Position numbers and translations under genes: made by a program. The notes beneath the pieces are model-generated. The model saw nothing but the letters and a program-made list of their open reading frames with translations. It was not told the DNA's origin and did not search any database. Shown here one piece after another: positions 33,553 through 42,196 of a stretch of 57,297 nucleotides of DNA (the first letter of the stretch is position 1; every line of letters starts with the position of its first letter). The stretch comes from Gemmatimonadota bacterium (GTDB taxonomy: Bacteria > Gemmatimonadota > Gemmatimonadetes > Longimicrobiales > Longimicrobiaceae), in assembly GCA_007118565.1 (NCBI GenBank), contig SKRI01000176.1:1-57297 (forward strand), in the 5' to 3' direction.

Positions 33553-33577
33553 CGTGGAGGTTCCTCGGCGAAATCGG

Positions 33578-33606
33578 TTGACTTCCTGGGACGATTCCTG
33601 TAACAT
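33578..33606 (+). promoter_or_regulatory. Promoter of the rpmH-rnpA-yidD-yidC-mnmE run
   Basis: -35 TTGACT (33578-33583), 17-nt spacer, -10 TAACAT (33601-33606). It is divergent from the dnaA promoter with the two -35 boxes 25 nt apart, and leaves a leader of about 70 nt before rpmH. Confidence 0.6.
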
Positions 33607-33684
33607 TCCTGGCTTGTTTCGCAGCAAATACCCGGCGACCCGGGTGTATTTCGAAGCCCAGTTCCCGGAACACGAGGCAGACCG

Positions 33685-33834
33685 ATGAAGCCGACGTATC
33701 GGCCGCGCAACCGCAAGCGCGTCAACAAGCACGGATTTCGCGCGCGCATGGCGACCAAGGGAGGACGCAAGGTCATCAATGCCCGCCGCAAGAAGGGGCG
33801 TCGGCGACTTGCCGTCTCCGCACCCAGGAAGTAG
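33685..33834 (+). CDS. rpmH: Ribosomal protein bL34
   Basis: 49 residues: [18 protein letters not shown], then [20 protein letters not shown] and a basic tail, the canonical bL34 sequence with a short C-terminal extension ([11 protein letters not shown]). It is a structural protein of the 50S subunit. The gene order dnaA (divergent), rpmH, rnpA, yidD, yidC, mnmE is the classical bacterial origin cluster. The last 56 nt overlap the predicted start of rnpA. Confidence 0.97.
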   Translation: MKPTYRPRNRKRVNKHGFRARMATKGGRKVINARRKKGRRRLAVSAPRK

Positions 33835-34222
33835 CGGGCCCACCACCGGCCGCCGGGCAGAGGGGAAGGTACGCGGGGAGCGGCTGGCCCGGCCGGAGCG
33901 CATCACCGCGGGCCCCGAGATCCGCGACCTGTTCAGACGGGGGAAGAGGATGAGATCACGCTACGCTGACGTGATCGTCGCCGCTTCCCCCGTTTCGCAT
34001 CCGAGGTTGGGCGCGGTGGTCCCGAAGTATCGGAATAGCGGAGTGGAGAGGAACCTGATCAAGCGGCGAATTCGCGAGATCGGGCGACGGGATCTGCTTC
34101 CGCGCCTGCGGGAGGACGGAAGCGATCTGGACATCCTGGTGCGGGCGCGCCCGGAGGCGTATGGCGCCCCTTTCTGCGCGTTGCGCGACGACCTCCTCCG
34201 CACGCTGGAGAGGATCCGGTGA
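33779..34222 (+). CDS. rnpA: Ribonuclease P protein component
   Basis: 147 residues in the longest form. The conserved part is residues 36-147: [20 protein letters not shown], the RNR-like signature [19 protein letters not shown] and the final basic helix. It binds the catalytic RNase P RNA that matures tRNA 5' ends. No ATG or GTG lies between the rpmH stop and the conserved region, so the start must be the ATG at 33779 (AAGG 7 nt upstream) or a TTG at 33809, both inside rpmH. The N-terminal extension is Pro/Gly/Arg rich. The stop overlaps the yidD GTG start. Confidence 0.85.
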   Translation: MPAARRGVGDLPSPHPGSSGPTTGRRAEGKVRGERLARPERITAGPEIRDLFRRGKRMRSRYADVIVAASPVSHPRLGAVVPKYRNSGVERNLIKRRIREIGRRDLLPRLREDGSDLDILVRARPEAYGAPFCALRDDLLRTLERIR

Positions 34223-34458
34223 TCGGCCGGGCGATGGCCGCGACGATTCGCTTCTACCAGAAGGCGATATCGCCCCTGACCCCCGCCTCTTGCCGCTTCT
34301 ATCCGACCTGTTCCGCGTACGGGCTCGAGGCGATCCAGGTGCACGGACCGCTGCGCGGCACCGTTCTCCTGATCGGTCGCATTCTCCGCTGCAACCCCTT
34401 TTGCCGGGGCGGCTATGATCCGGTGCCACCGGCGGACCCCGGGAAGCCGCCGGGCTGA
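34219..34458 (+). CDS. yidD: Membrane protein insertion efficiency factor YidD
   Basis: 79 residues with the YidD signature: [32 protein letters not shown], and [17 protein letters not shown] with its conserved Cys residues. It assists YidC in membrane protein insertion from the inner face of the membrane. The GTG start at 34219 overlaps the rnpA stop (GTGA). The downstream yidC start is 30 nt away, consistent with one operon. Confidence 0.96.
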   Translation: MIGRAMAATIRFYQKAISPLTPASCRFYPTCSAYGLEAIQVHGPLRGTVLLIGRILRCNPFCRGGYDPVPPADPGKPPG

Positions 34459-34487
34459 ACGAGATTCGAAGGAAACTTCAGGGATAC

Positions 34488-36290
34488 ATGGAACGCAGAC
34501 TGATCCTCGCGGTGTTCCTGATGGCGATCGCCATCATGGTCACGCAGATCCTCTTTCCCCCGCCGGAGCCACCTCCCGGTGACGAGGAGGTGCCCGCCGA
34601 GGCTCGGCCTCCGGAGCCGGACACGCCCGAACCGGTGGCTCCCACGGTGGCCGATCCGGTCGATCCGGATCTTCCCGCGGACACTGTATGGGTCGTCTCC
34701 GACCGCTACCGATACGGCTTTTCGACCCGGGGCGGCGGGCTCGTGCAGGCGGAGATCCTCCGTCACCGGTCCTTCGTGGACGAGGGCCGGCCTGTCCAGC
34801 TGGTCCCGGAGGACGCGGAAGGACTCTTCACCCACCGGCTCGTCGTCGGCCGCGATACCTTCGATCTCCGGCAGATGTCCTTCGAGGCGGATGCACCGGG
34901 CCTCGACCTCCGTGACCCGGAGGCGCCGGAGGCGCTACGTCTCCGCTCGGTCGGGGAGGGCGTCGGGCTCGAGCTTAGCTACGAGTTCGAGCCGGATGGG
35001 TACGGCGTTCAGGTCCAGGGCCGGGTGCGGGGGCTGGGCGAGGTCGGGTCCGTTCTCCTCACGGACCTCGGGCCGGGGCTGGAGGCCCACGACGACCCTA
35101 CCGCGCAGGGTGCCTGGTTTGCCCGGGGCGGGGGCATGGCGCTCGTCACCCGCGGCCTGGGTGGGGGCGTAGTCACCACCGAGTTCGATGACATCGGGCT
35201 GCAGCACGTCGTCAACGGACCGCTCTCCTGGGTGGCGGTCCGCGATCGCTACTTCCTGAGCGCATTCCTCGCCGACCCGGGTCAGCCCATCGGAGGCGTG
35301 ATCGCGCGGGAGCTTCCGGCGGAACCGCTCATCGTCGAGGGGGTGGATCCCGCGGATCCGCCGGTGATGCTCCGCGCCGAAGTTTTCAGCACGATGCCGG
35401 TTGGGCCGGGCGGGGAGTTCTCCTTCCGCGTCTACGTGGGGCCACAGGAGCACAGCCGGCTCGTGGCCATGGGATCGGACCTGCAGCAGGTCAACCGGTT
35501 CGGCTACCGGTGGCTGCAGCCGGTCATCCGGCCGATCGCCTCGGTGATTCTTTCCCTGCTCGGCTTCCTACACGAATCCCTGGGGGTGGCCTACGGCTGG
35601 GTGCTCATCCTTTTTGGCGTGCTGATGCGGGTGGTGCTCTGGCCCCTGAACGCGAAGGCGATGCGGGCCCAGCTCCGGAACATGGCGGTACAGCCGCTCA
35701 TCACCGAGCTGCGGGACAAGTACAAGGACGATCCCCAGCGGCAGCAGCAGGAGATGATGAAGCTGTACAAGGAGCATGGGTTCAATCCGCTTGCCGGCTG
35801 TCTTCCGATGCTGGTTCCGTTCCCGGTGCTCATCACCCTCTTCTTCGTGTTCGAGGGGACCATCGCCTTCCGGGGCGAGCCCTTCCTCTGGCTCCCCGAT
35901 CTATCGCTGCGGGATCCGCTCTTCATCCTGCCGGCCTTCCTGGTCGTCTCCATGTTCACGCTCCAGCTCGTCATGCAGAAGATGAGCAAGATGGAGGTGA
36001 ACCCGCAGCTGAAGTTCATGATGTACGGGATGCCGCTCATGGTGGGAGGCTTCTTCTTCTTCCTGCCGTCCGGCTTGAACCTTTACTACGCCACCACGAA
36101 CGTGGCGACGATCCCGCAGCAGGTGCTGATCGCGAAGGAGCGGCGGAGGGCGCAGGAGGAGCTGGAGCGCAAGAAGGCGGCGGAGAAGAAGGACGAAAAG
36201 AAGAAGGATGGCGACAAGCCCGGGAAGGCGAAGGCAGGGGCGGGTGCGGGGAACCGGGCCGCCCGCCGGCGGGCCCGCCGCAAGGGGTAG
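34488..36290 (+). CDS. yidC: Membrane protein insertase YidC
   Basis: 600 residues. The N-terminal TM (ILAVFLMAIAIMVTQILF) and an acidic, Pro-rich linker lead into a large periplasmic beta domain (about 60-330), as in Gram-negative YidC. The conserved 60KD_IMP core follows (about 355-550: YGWVLILFGVLMRVVLWPLN, MKLYKEHGFNPLAGCLPML, LNLYYATTN). The C-terminal 50 residues are very basic (KKAAEKKDEKKKDGDKPGK), a ribosome-binding type tail. It inserts and folds inner-membrane proteins. The ribosome site GAAGGAAAC precedes the ATG; mnmE begins directly after the stop codon. Confidence 0.97.
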   Translation: MERRLILAVFLMAIAIMVTQILFPPPEPPPGDEEVPAEARPPEPDTPEPVAPTVADPVDPDLPADTVWVVSDRYRYGFSTRGGGLVQAEILRHRSFVDEGRPVQLVPEDAEGLFTHRLVVGRDTFDLRQMSFEADAPGLDLRDPEAPEALRLRSVGEGVGLELSYEFEPDGYGVQVQGRVRGLGEVGSVLLTDLGPGLEAHDDPTAQGAWFARGGGMALVTRGLGGGVVTTEFDDIGLQHVVNGPLSWVAVRDRYFLSAFLADPGQPIGGVIARELPAEPLIVEGVDPADPPVMLRAEVFSTMPVGPGGEFSFRVYVGPQEHSRLVAMGSDLQQVNRFGYRWLQPVIRPIASVILSLLGFLHESLGVAYGWVLILFGVLMRVVLWPLNAKAMRAQLRNMAVQPLITELRDKYKDDPQRQQQEMMKLYKEHGFNPLAGCLPMLVPFPVLITLFFVFEGTIAFRGEPFLWLPDLSLRDPLFILPAFLVVSMFTLQLVMQKMSKMEVNPQLKFMMYGMPLMVGGFFFFLPSGLNLYYATTNVATIPQQVLIAKERRRAQEELERKKAAEKKDEKKKDGDKPGKAKAGAGAGNRAARRRARRKG

Positions 36291-37634
36291 ATGGAGGGAG
36301 ATACGATCGCCGCGATCGCAACCGCGCAGGGAGCGGGGGCGATCGCGGTGGTCCGCATCTCGGGTCCTCGCGCGCTCCCGGTCCTGGGGGAGCTGCTCGC
36401 CCCGGACGCCTCGCTTCCGGCGCCGCGAGAGGCCCGGTTGCGCAGCCTCCACGATCCGGGAAGCGGCGAGCTGATCGACCGGGCGCTCGTGGTGACCTTC
36501 CGCGCGTCTGCCAGCTTCACGGGCGAGGACGCGGCCGAGCTCTCCTGCCATGGGGGCCGCCTCACCCCCGCCCTGGTTCTCGCCGCCACGCTCGCCGCCG
36601 GATGCCGGCATGCGGACCCCGGGGAGTTCACGCGGAGGGCGTATCTGAATGGGAAGCTCGATCTCCTGCAGGCCGAGGCGATCGGGGAGCTGATCGATGC
36701 GGACTCTCCCGCCCTCCGGCGCTCCGCGGTCTTTCGTATGGAGCGCGGCCTCTCCGAGCGGATCGAGGGGCTCCGGGAGGCGCTCATCCGCGTGGATGCC
36801 CTCCTCTCCTATGGGATCGACTTTCCGGAGGAGGATGAGCCGCCCGTATCGAACGAAGCGATCCTCGCGGCGGTTTCCGAGGCCGGAGCACGGATCGAGC
36901 AGCTACTGAGGACTGCCCCGGAGGGGCAGCGTCTGCGCCGGGGCGCGCTCGTGGTGCTGGCCGGGCGGCCGAACTCGGGAAAGTCTTCGCTCTTCAATGC
37001 GCTCCTTGGACGGGAGCGAGCCATCGTCACCGAGGTGCCGGGGACTACCCGGGACGCGCTCGAGGCCGACACCACGATCGAGGGGTACCCCTTCAGGCTC
37101 GTAGATACGGCCGGGCTGCGCACCGCCACGGATCGGGTGGAGGCGATGGGGATCGAGGTGGCCCGCCGGTATCTGGGCGAGGCGGATCTCGTTCTCTTCT
37201 GTGCAGAGGCGGGCAGGGAGTTGGGAGAGGACGAGCGACGTTTTCTGCAGGACAGTCCATCTCCCGTCCTCCTCGTCCGGACGAAGGCTGACGCTGCTCG
37301 GGGCATAGAAACCGGCTCAAAAAGTGTGCGTGTGGCGATTCCCGACGGTGAGGGCCTGGCCCGACTCCGGCGGGAGCTGCGGGAGCGCGCCTTCGCGGGA
37401 AGCGCAGCGGAGGAGGAGGTGCCGCTACTGACTCGTGAAAGGCACGCGCGTGCGCTACGCGGATCGACAGCTGCGCTGGAGGAGTTTCAGCGCGCCCTGG
37501 AGGAAGGTGAGCCGCCAGAGTTCGCCTCGGTTCATCTTCGAGACGCGGTGTCGGGGCTCGAGGAGCTGGTGGGGAGGGTGTCGCCGGACGACGTCCTCGA
37601 CGAGGTGTTCGGCCGCTTCTGCGTGGGGAAGTGA
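36291..37634 (+). CDS. mnmE: tRNA modification GTPase MnmE
   Basis: 447 residues. N-terminal formyl-THF-binding domain (DTIAAIATAQGAGAIAVVRI), helical domain, and embedded G domain with G1 AGRPNSGKSSLF, G2/G3 GTTRDALEADT and LVDTAGLR, and G4 VRTKAD. The terminal FCVGK is the CxGK motif. With MnmG it adds the cmnm5 group to the wobble uridine of certain tRNAs. The ATG touches the yidC TAG without a gap. MnmG is 0.85 kb downstream, separated by two minus-strand genes. Confidence 0.97.
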   Translation: MEGDTIAAIATAQGAGAIAVVRISGPRALPVLGELLAPDASLPAPREARLRSLHDPGSGELIDRALVVTFRASASFTGEDAAELSCHGGRLTPALVLAATLAAGCRHADPGEFTRRAYLNGKLDLLQAEAIGELIDADSPALRRSAVFRMERGLSERIEGLREALIRVDALLSYGIDFPEEDEPPVSNEAILAAVSEAGARIEQLLRTAPEGQRLRRGALVVLAGRPNSGKSSLFNALLGRERAIVTEVPGTTRDALEADTTIEGYPFRLVDTAGLRTATDRVEAMGIEVARRYLGEADLVLFCAEAGRELGEDERRFLQDSPSPVLLVRTKADAARGIETGSKSVRVAIPDGEGLARLRRELRERAFAGSAAEEEVPLLTRERHARALRGSTAALEEFQRALEEGEPPEFASVHLRDAVSGLEELVGRVSPDDVLDEVFGRFCVGK

Positions 37635-37644
37635 AGGGATGACA

Positions 37645-37778
37645 GCTCGCTGAAAAAATCCGTGCACTCACGCTGGGCGCCGAAGCGGAAGGTGGAGGAG
37701 CGGAGCGACCTTGCACTCCCGCAGACGGCCTTTCCGCGCCGAATGATCCGGAAATCGACTTGTTCAGCAACCCGTTAG
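37645..37778. repeat. Dispersed repeat with inverted ends, copy 1
   Basis: The left end contains GCTGAAAAA (37649-37657) and the right end TTGTTCAGC followed by AACCCGTTAG. The core matches copy 2 at 55279-55428, for example CCTTGCACTCCCGC and TTTCCGC. It lies between convergent mnmE and acyP, and its right end supplies the acyP stop codon. Confidence 0.75.
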
Positions 37779-38059
37779 TGGATGATACGGAAGCCTTCCA
37801 TTCCGGGCGGGAGATCGGCTTCGGTGGTCCGCACCTCCTCCACGCGGGCGTGCGGCGGCCCTTCGCGGAGCTTCGCCGAGAAAGTCTCCAGTGCCTCCGC
37901 CCCGCCTTGCGCGAGGACCTCGACGGTCCCGTCGCTGCAGTTGCGCACGGTTCCGGCAATGCCCAGCTCCTTGGCCAATGCTTGCGTCCACCAGCGGAAG
38001 CCGACTCCCTGCACCCGGCCGCCGAGCCGGAAGCCTCGCTCAGTCGAGGGCGGTGTCAT
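37775..38059 (-). CDS. acyP: Acylphosphatase
   Basis: 94 residues, the family length. GRVQGVGFRWW carries the phosphate-binding loop and catalytic Arg, and the catalytic Asn is in GTVRNCSDGTVEV. It hydrolyses acyl phosphates in the cytosol. The ATG at 38059 lies inside the end of the upstream hypothetical gene (20-nt overlap). It is inserted on the opposite strand between mnmE and mnmG. The stop codon is contributed by the dispersed repeat. Confidence 0.95.
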   Translation of the reverse strand: MTPPSTERGFRLGGRVQGVGFRWWTQALAKELGIAGTVRNCSDGTVEVLAQGGAEALETFSAKLREGPPHARVEEVRTTEADLPPGMEGFRIIH

Positions 38060-38384
38060 CGATCTCGTGCGAGTCGGTGCCGGTGAGCACCTGGCGGATC
38101 TCGGCGAGGGCGACCGCGCCGATGCCGGCGACCACGGCGCGGCCCGCGCGGCGGTATGCGCTTCTCAGTACCCAGCTGCGCGGGCGGTGGCCCATCGCGG
38201 CGAGGAAGAAGCCGGCGCCGAAGGCAACGCCCACGGCGACCGCGGGGCGCTCGCGAACGAAGGCGGGGATCACGCTGTGCTCTTCGAGGAATGCCTCGGC
38301 GGACCGCAGCCGTCCGAGGGCAGTTCCGGCGGCAAGCTCGGCACTGCGCTCGAAGTCATCGAGGGGTCGATCGGAACCCGGCAT
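38040..38384 (-). CDS. Small membrane protein, DUF883/YqjD-like in part
   Basis: 114 residues. A helical N-terminus leads into FVRERPAVAVGVAFGAGFFL (about 44-63), which resembles the VRExPxxAVGIxxGxGxL membrane anchor of DUF883/ElaB ribosome-associated proteins. A second hydrophobic stretch follows (AVVAGIGAVALAEI). The similarity is by eye only. It is transcribed with acyP and divergently from mnmG; the parS site lies in the divergent gap. Confidence 0.6.
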   Translation of the reverse strand: MPGSDRPLDDFERSAELAAGTALGRLRSAEAFLEEHSVIPAFVRERPAVAVGVAFGAGFFLAAMGHRPRSWVLRSAYRRAGRAVVAGIGAVALAEIRQVLTGTDSHEIDDTALD

Positions 38385-38452
38385 GGATGTTCTTCATATG
38401 AGGTGGCTGATGAAAGGACACGAATCTCGGGTGCAACCGATATGCCATACTA

Positions 38453-38468
38453 TGTTCCACGTGAAACA
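38453..38468. promoter_or_regulatory. parS: parS centromere site 1
   Basis: TGTTCCACGTGAAACA is a full match to the bacterial parS consensus TGTTNCACGTGAAACA, bound by ParB. It lies 17 nt upstream of mnmG. Confidence 0.95.
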
Positions 38469-38485
38469 GCCCGCGCGATCTCCCC

Positions 38486-40369
38486 ATGATCGGGACTGAG
38501 TTCGACGTAGTTGTCATCGGCGGGGGCCATGCAGGGACGGAGGCGGCCTGCGCGGCCGAGCGGATCGGTGCGCGCGTTCTCCTGGTGACCGGAAATCTCG
38601 GGGCGCTGGGGCAGATGAGCTGCAACCCGGCCATCGGCGGCGTGGCCAAAGGCACCGTGGTGCGGGAGATCGATGCTCTCGGGGGCATCATGGCGCGCGC
38701 CGGGGATCGGGCGCGAATCCAGTTTCGCATGCTGAACCGCTCCAAAGGTCCTGCGGTCTGGGCACCTCGTGTCCAGTGCGACCGGCACCGGTATCCGGAA
38801 GTCGTCCGCGAGCTCGTGGAGCAGCATTCGGGAGTGCGACTTTTCCAGGGAATCGTCACGGGGTTGATCATCCGGAACGGACGGGTCTGCGGCGTTCGCA
38901 CGCGGGAAGGGGTCGAGATCTCCGCGCGGAACGTGGTCTTGACGACCGGAACCTTCCTTCGGGGCCGCATTCACATCGGCACCGGCTCCGGCGTGCCGGG
39001 CGGACGTGCCGGGGATCCGGCGACGGTCGAGCTCGCCCACCAGATGGACGATATTGGGGTGGAGACGGCCCGTTTCAAAACGGGAACGCCTCCCCGCATC
39101 GACGGACGGAGCGTCGATCTCGCGCGCCTCCAGCGACAGGACGGGGATGAGGAGCATCTTCGGCTCTCCGTCTGGACTCGCGAGCCGCTCCTTCCCCAGA
39201 GGCCCTGCTGGATTGCCTGGACGACCGACCGCACCCGCGCCTGCGTGGAGGATGCGCTATCGCAATCCGCCCTCTACGGCGGGGAAATCGCGGGCCGTGG
39301 GCCGCGGTACTGTCCCTCCATCGAGGACAAGGTGGTCCGCTTTCCTGACGCGGAACGGCACCAGCTTTTCCTCGAGCCGGAGGGGCTTTACACGACGGAG
39401 ATCTACCTCAACGGTCTCTCCACCTCGCTCCCGCTGGACGTGCAGGAGGCGGTGGTTCGCTCTGTGCCCGGCCTCGAACAGGCGGTGATCACTCGGCCGG
39501 GATACGCGATCGAGTACGACTACTATCCTCCACACCAGCTAGACGCCACGCTGCGACTGAAGGAGATGGAAGGGCTTTACCTGGCGGGTCAGATCAACGG
39601 CACGACCGGTTACGAGGAAGCTGCGGGGCAGGGGCTCTTGGCCGGGGCGAATGCGGCCCTCGATGCACTGGAAAAGGAACCGGTGGTTCTGGAACGAGAC
39701 GAAGCGTTCATCGGTGTGATGGTCGACGACCTGGTGACTCGCGGTACCGACGAGCCATATCGGCTGTTCACGTCCAGAGCGGAGTTCCGCCTCCTCCTGC
39801 GTCAAGACAATGCACACACCCGGCTCGGGCAAATCGCTGAGAAGGCCGGCCTTCTCACGGAGAGGCAGCTGGAAAGTCTTCGCGTCCGCCGGGAGCAGAG
39901 AGCCGAAACGCTGGGGTGGGCACGCGCTACCAGCCTCACGCCCGAAGAGGCCGGGCCGGCGCTGGAGGCGGCCGATACCGTCCAGATTGCGGAGCCCACG
40001 AGGGTGGATCGGCTGCTCCGCCGACCGAAGGTGCGGATACGAGATCTACTGGCGGCGAGCGCCGCGGCTCCCACGCTTGACCCGGACGCGGCGACCGAGG
40101 TGGAGAACGACCTGCGCTATGAGGGCTACCTTGTCCGGGAGCGGGAACGCGCGGAACAGGTGCGCCGACGCGAGCACCTCCCGTTGCCCGCGTCGCTGGC
40201 GTACGAATCGCTTCAGACCGTCTCGACGGAGGCACGACAGAAGTTGAGCCGCATCCGCCCCCGTACGATTGGCCAAGCCGCCCGGATCCCGGGCGTGCGG
40301 CCAACGGATATCCAGAGCCTGCTCGTAGAATTGCGGAGGCGAGAGCTCGTCGGCGAACGTTCCACGTGA
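38486..40369 (+). CDS. mnmG: tRNA uridine-5-carboxymethylaminomethyl modification enzyme MnmG (GidA)
   Basis: 627 residues. FAD Rossmann motif VVVIGGGHAGTEAA at the N-terminus, then MSCNPAIGGVAKG, KTGTPPRIDGRS, QINGTTGYEEAAGQGLLAG and the C-terminal helical domain (LPLPASLAYESL, ARIPGVRPTDI). It works with MnmE on wobble uridine modification. The gene is bracketed by two parS sites; the second overlaps its TGA stop codon. parA starts 49 nt downstream. Confidence 0.97.
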   Translation: MIGTEFDVVVIGGGHAGTEAACAAERIGARVLLVTGNLGALGQMSCNPAIGGVAKGTVVREIDALGGIMARAGDRARIQFRMLNRSKGPAVWAPRVQCDRHRYPEVVRELVEQHSGVRLFQGIVTGLIIRNGRVCGVRTREGVEISARNVVLTTGTFLRGRIHIGTGSGVPGGRAGDPATVELAHQMDDIGVETARFKTGTPPRIDGRSVDLARLQRQDGDEEHLRLSVWTREPLLPQRPCWIAWTTDRTRACVEDALSQSALYGGEIAGRGPRYCPSIEDKVVRFPDAERHQLFLEPEGLYTTEIYLNGLSTSLPLDVQEAVVRSVPGLEQAVITRPGYAIEYDYYPPHQLDATLRLKEMEGLYLAGQINGTTGYEEAAGQGLLAGANAALDALEKEPVVLERDEAFIGVMVDDLVTRGTDEPYRLFTSRAEFRLLLRQDNAHTRLGQIAEKAGLLTERQLESLRVRREQRAETLGWARATSLTPEEAGPALEAADTVQIAEPTRVDRLLRRPKVRIRDLLAASAAAPTLDPDAATEVENDLRYEGYLVRERERAEQVRRREHLPLPASLAYESLQTVSTEARQKLSRIRPRTIGQAARIPGVRPTDIQSLLVELRRRELVGERST

Positions 40370-40373
40370 AACA
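40358..40373. promoter_or_regulatory. parS: parS centromere site 2
   Basis: CGTTCCACGTGAAACA matches the parS consensus at 15 of 16 positions and spans the mnmG stop codon, 45 nt before parA. Confidence 0.93.
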
Positions 40374-40418
40374 CCCGATGCGTGATCGTAGGGTAGGGGT
40401 TATATTCACCCTCCCTTC

Positions 40419-41258
40419 ATGACTCGAACCCGTCATCCCGTGGCCCGCGTCATCGCGATCGCGAACCAGAAGGGCGGAGTGGGAAAGACCACAACCGCCG
40501 TCAATCTCGGGGCCTGCCTCGCCGTGGCGGAGCGCCGCACCCTGGTCATCGACATGGATCCCCAGGGGAATGCCACGAGCGGCCTGGGTCTCGTGAAGGA
40601 TGATCTGGAGCACTCGATCTACGATGTCCTGGTCGGGAGCACTCCCGCGAACGAGGCCCTCCTGCGGGAGGTCCACTTTCCCTTCCTCGACGTTCTCCCG
40701 GCGAACCGGGACCTGGTCGGATCCGAGGTGGAGCTCGTTGCCCGCGCAAACCGGGAGCAGATCCTCCGACGGGCCATCGAGCCGATCGCGGCGGATTACG
40801 ATTTTATCCTGATCGACTCGCCGCCGTCGCTCGGCCTCCTGACGCTCAACACGCTGTGCGCCGCCGAGGCGGTGCTCATCCCCATCCAGTGCGAGTTCTA
40901 CGCACTCGAAGGACTTTCTCAGCTGCTCAACACGGTGCGGGCCGTTCAGCGAAACCTTAATCCGAAGCTGGAGATCGAGGGGGTGCTCCTGACGATGTAC
41001 GATCAGCGGCTCAATCTGTCGAAACAGGTGGCGGAAGAGGCGGAAGAATACTTCGGCCCGAAGATATACCGAACAAAGATCCCTCGAAACGTCCGTATCG
41101 CCGAGGCCCCAAGCTTCGGGAAGCCGATCGTGCTTTATGACATCCTGTCGGTCGGAGCCAAGAGCTATCTCGCTCTGGCGCGGGAGCTCGTTTCCCGATC
41201 AGCCATGGAACCCGTCGGTTCGCCCGCGCCGGAGCCGTTGGAGGCGGTAGAAGGATGA
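40419..41258 (+). CDS. parA: Chromosome partitioning ATPase ParA (Soj)
   Basis: 279 residues. Deviant Walker A NQKGGVGKTTTAVNL (about 16-30), IDMDPQGNATSGLG, and Walker B IDSPPSLGLLTLN. It is a nucleoid-binding ATPase that drives origin segregation with ParB. The basic N-terminus MTRTRHP precedes the fold; an internal GTG (codon 8) could also serve. The stop overlaps the parB start (ATGA). A TATATT element lies 12 nt upstream of the ATG, suggesting a short leader, but I see no good -35. Confidence 0.97.
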   Translation: MTRTRHPVARVIAIANQKGGVGKTTTAVNLGACLAVAERRTLVIDMDPQGNATSGLGLVKDDLEHSIYDVLVGSTPANEALLREVHFPFLDVLPANRDLVGSEVELVARANREQILRRAIEPIAADYDFILIDSPPSLGLLTLNTLCAAEAVLIPIQCEFYALEGLSQLLNTVRAVQRNLNPKLEIEGVLLTMYDQRLNLSKQVAEEAEEYFGPKIYRTKIPRNVRIAEAPSFGKPIVLYDILSVGAKSYLALARELVSRSAMEPVGSPAPEPLEAVEG

Positions 41259-42178
41259 GCCGCGCGAAGCAGGCACGGTTGGGGAAGGGACTCTCCGCCC
41301 TCATCGGAGAGTACCTTCCGGACGAGGGGCGGGCGCCGTCGCCCGATTCGGTCCGTCAGGCCGCCGTGGCCCGCATCACCGCCAACCCGCTCCAGCCTCG
41401 CCGGACATTTGCTGAGGATCGCCTCGAGGAGCTGGCGACCTCGATCCGCGAGAATGGCCTTCTCCAGCCTCTCGTCGTCCGGCCAGCCTCCGAGCATGCG
41501 CCGGCGGGGGCGGAGTGGGAGCTGGTGGCGGGAGAGCGTCGGTGGCGCGCCGTCCGACGACTTGGGTGGACCGAGGTTCCGGTGGTGGTCCGGGAGATGG
41601 ATGATCAGACGCTCCTCGTTCTCGCCATTGTGGAAAACGTTCAGCGTGAGGGACTCTCCCCTCTGGACGAGGCGGCCGGATATCGGGACCTGATCGACGA
41701 ATTCGGGTTTACCCAGAAGGAGGTGGCGGAAACTGTCGGCAGGGAGCGCTCCACCATCGCAAACTTCCTCCGGCTCCTCCAGCTTCCCGCCCCCGTCCAG
41801 AGGATGGTTAGCGAGGGGGCGCTCCAGATGGGCCACGCGCGCGCGCTCCTCGGCCTCGCCGACGCACGCAGCATCACGCCTCTCGCCGAGAACGCGGCCC
41901 GGGAGGGGTGGTCGGTGCGGGAGGTGGAGCGCCGGGTGAGGCGGAGGGGTTCGGGTGAGAAGGATGCCGAGCCGAAGGGTCGGAAGGGAGAGGCCGGGGA
42001 CGGTACCCGCCTCGACCCGCACCTGAAGCGCATCGAGCGGAGCCTCCAGCGGAGGCTGGGGACGCGCGTCAAGCTCCGGCCGCGAACGGGGGATCGCGGC
42101 ACCATCGAGATTCCCTTCCACGACGCCACGGACTTCGAGCGGATCACCGAACTTCTCCTGAACGACGGAGCCAGGTGA
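41255..42178 (+). CDS. parB: ParB/Spo0J centromere-binding CTPase
   Basis: 307 residues. N-terminal GLGKGLSALIGE (ParA-contact motif), the CTP-binding box VAGERRWRAVR, IVENVQREGLSPLDEAAGY, a helix-turn-helix (TQKEVAETVGRERSTIANF) for parS recognition, and a C-terminal dimer domain after a Lys/Gly-rich linker. It loads at parS and spreads along DNA. Its sites are present 0.9 and 2.8 kb upstream. Confidence 0.97.
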   Translation: MSRAKQARLGKGLSALIGEYLPDEGRAPSPDSVRQAAVARITANPLQPRRTFAEDRLEELATSIRENGLLQPLVVRPASEHAPAGAEWELVAGERRWRAVRRLGWTEVPVVVREMDDQTLLVLAIVENVQREGLSPLDEAAGYRDLIDEFGFTQKEVAETVGRERSTIANFLRLLQLPAPVQRMVSEGALQMGHARALLGLADARSITPLAENAAREGWSVREVERRVRRRGSGEKDAEPKGRKGEAGDGTRLDPHLKRIERSLQRRLGTRVKLRPRTGDRGTIEIPFHDATDFERITELLLNDGAR

Positions 42179-42196
42179 GGCGGATGGGAGGCGAAC

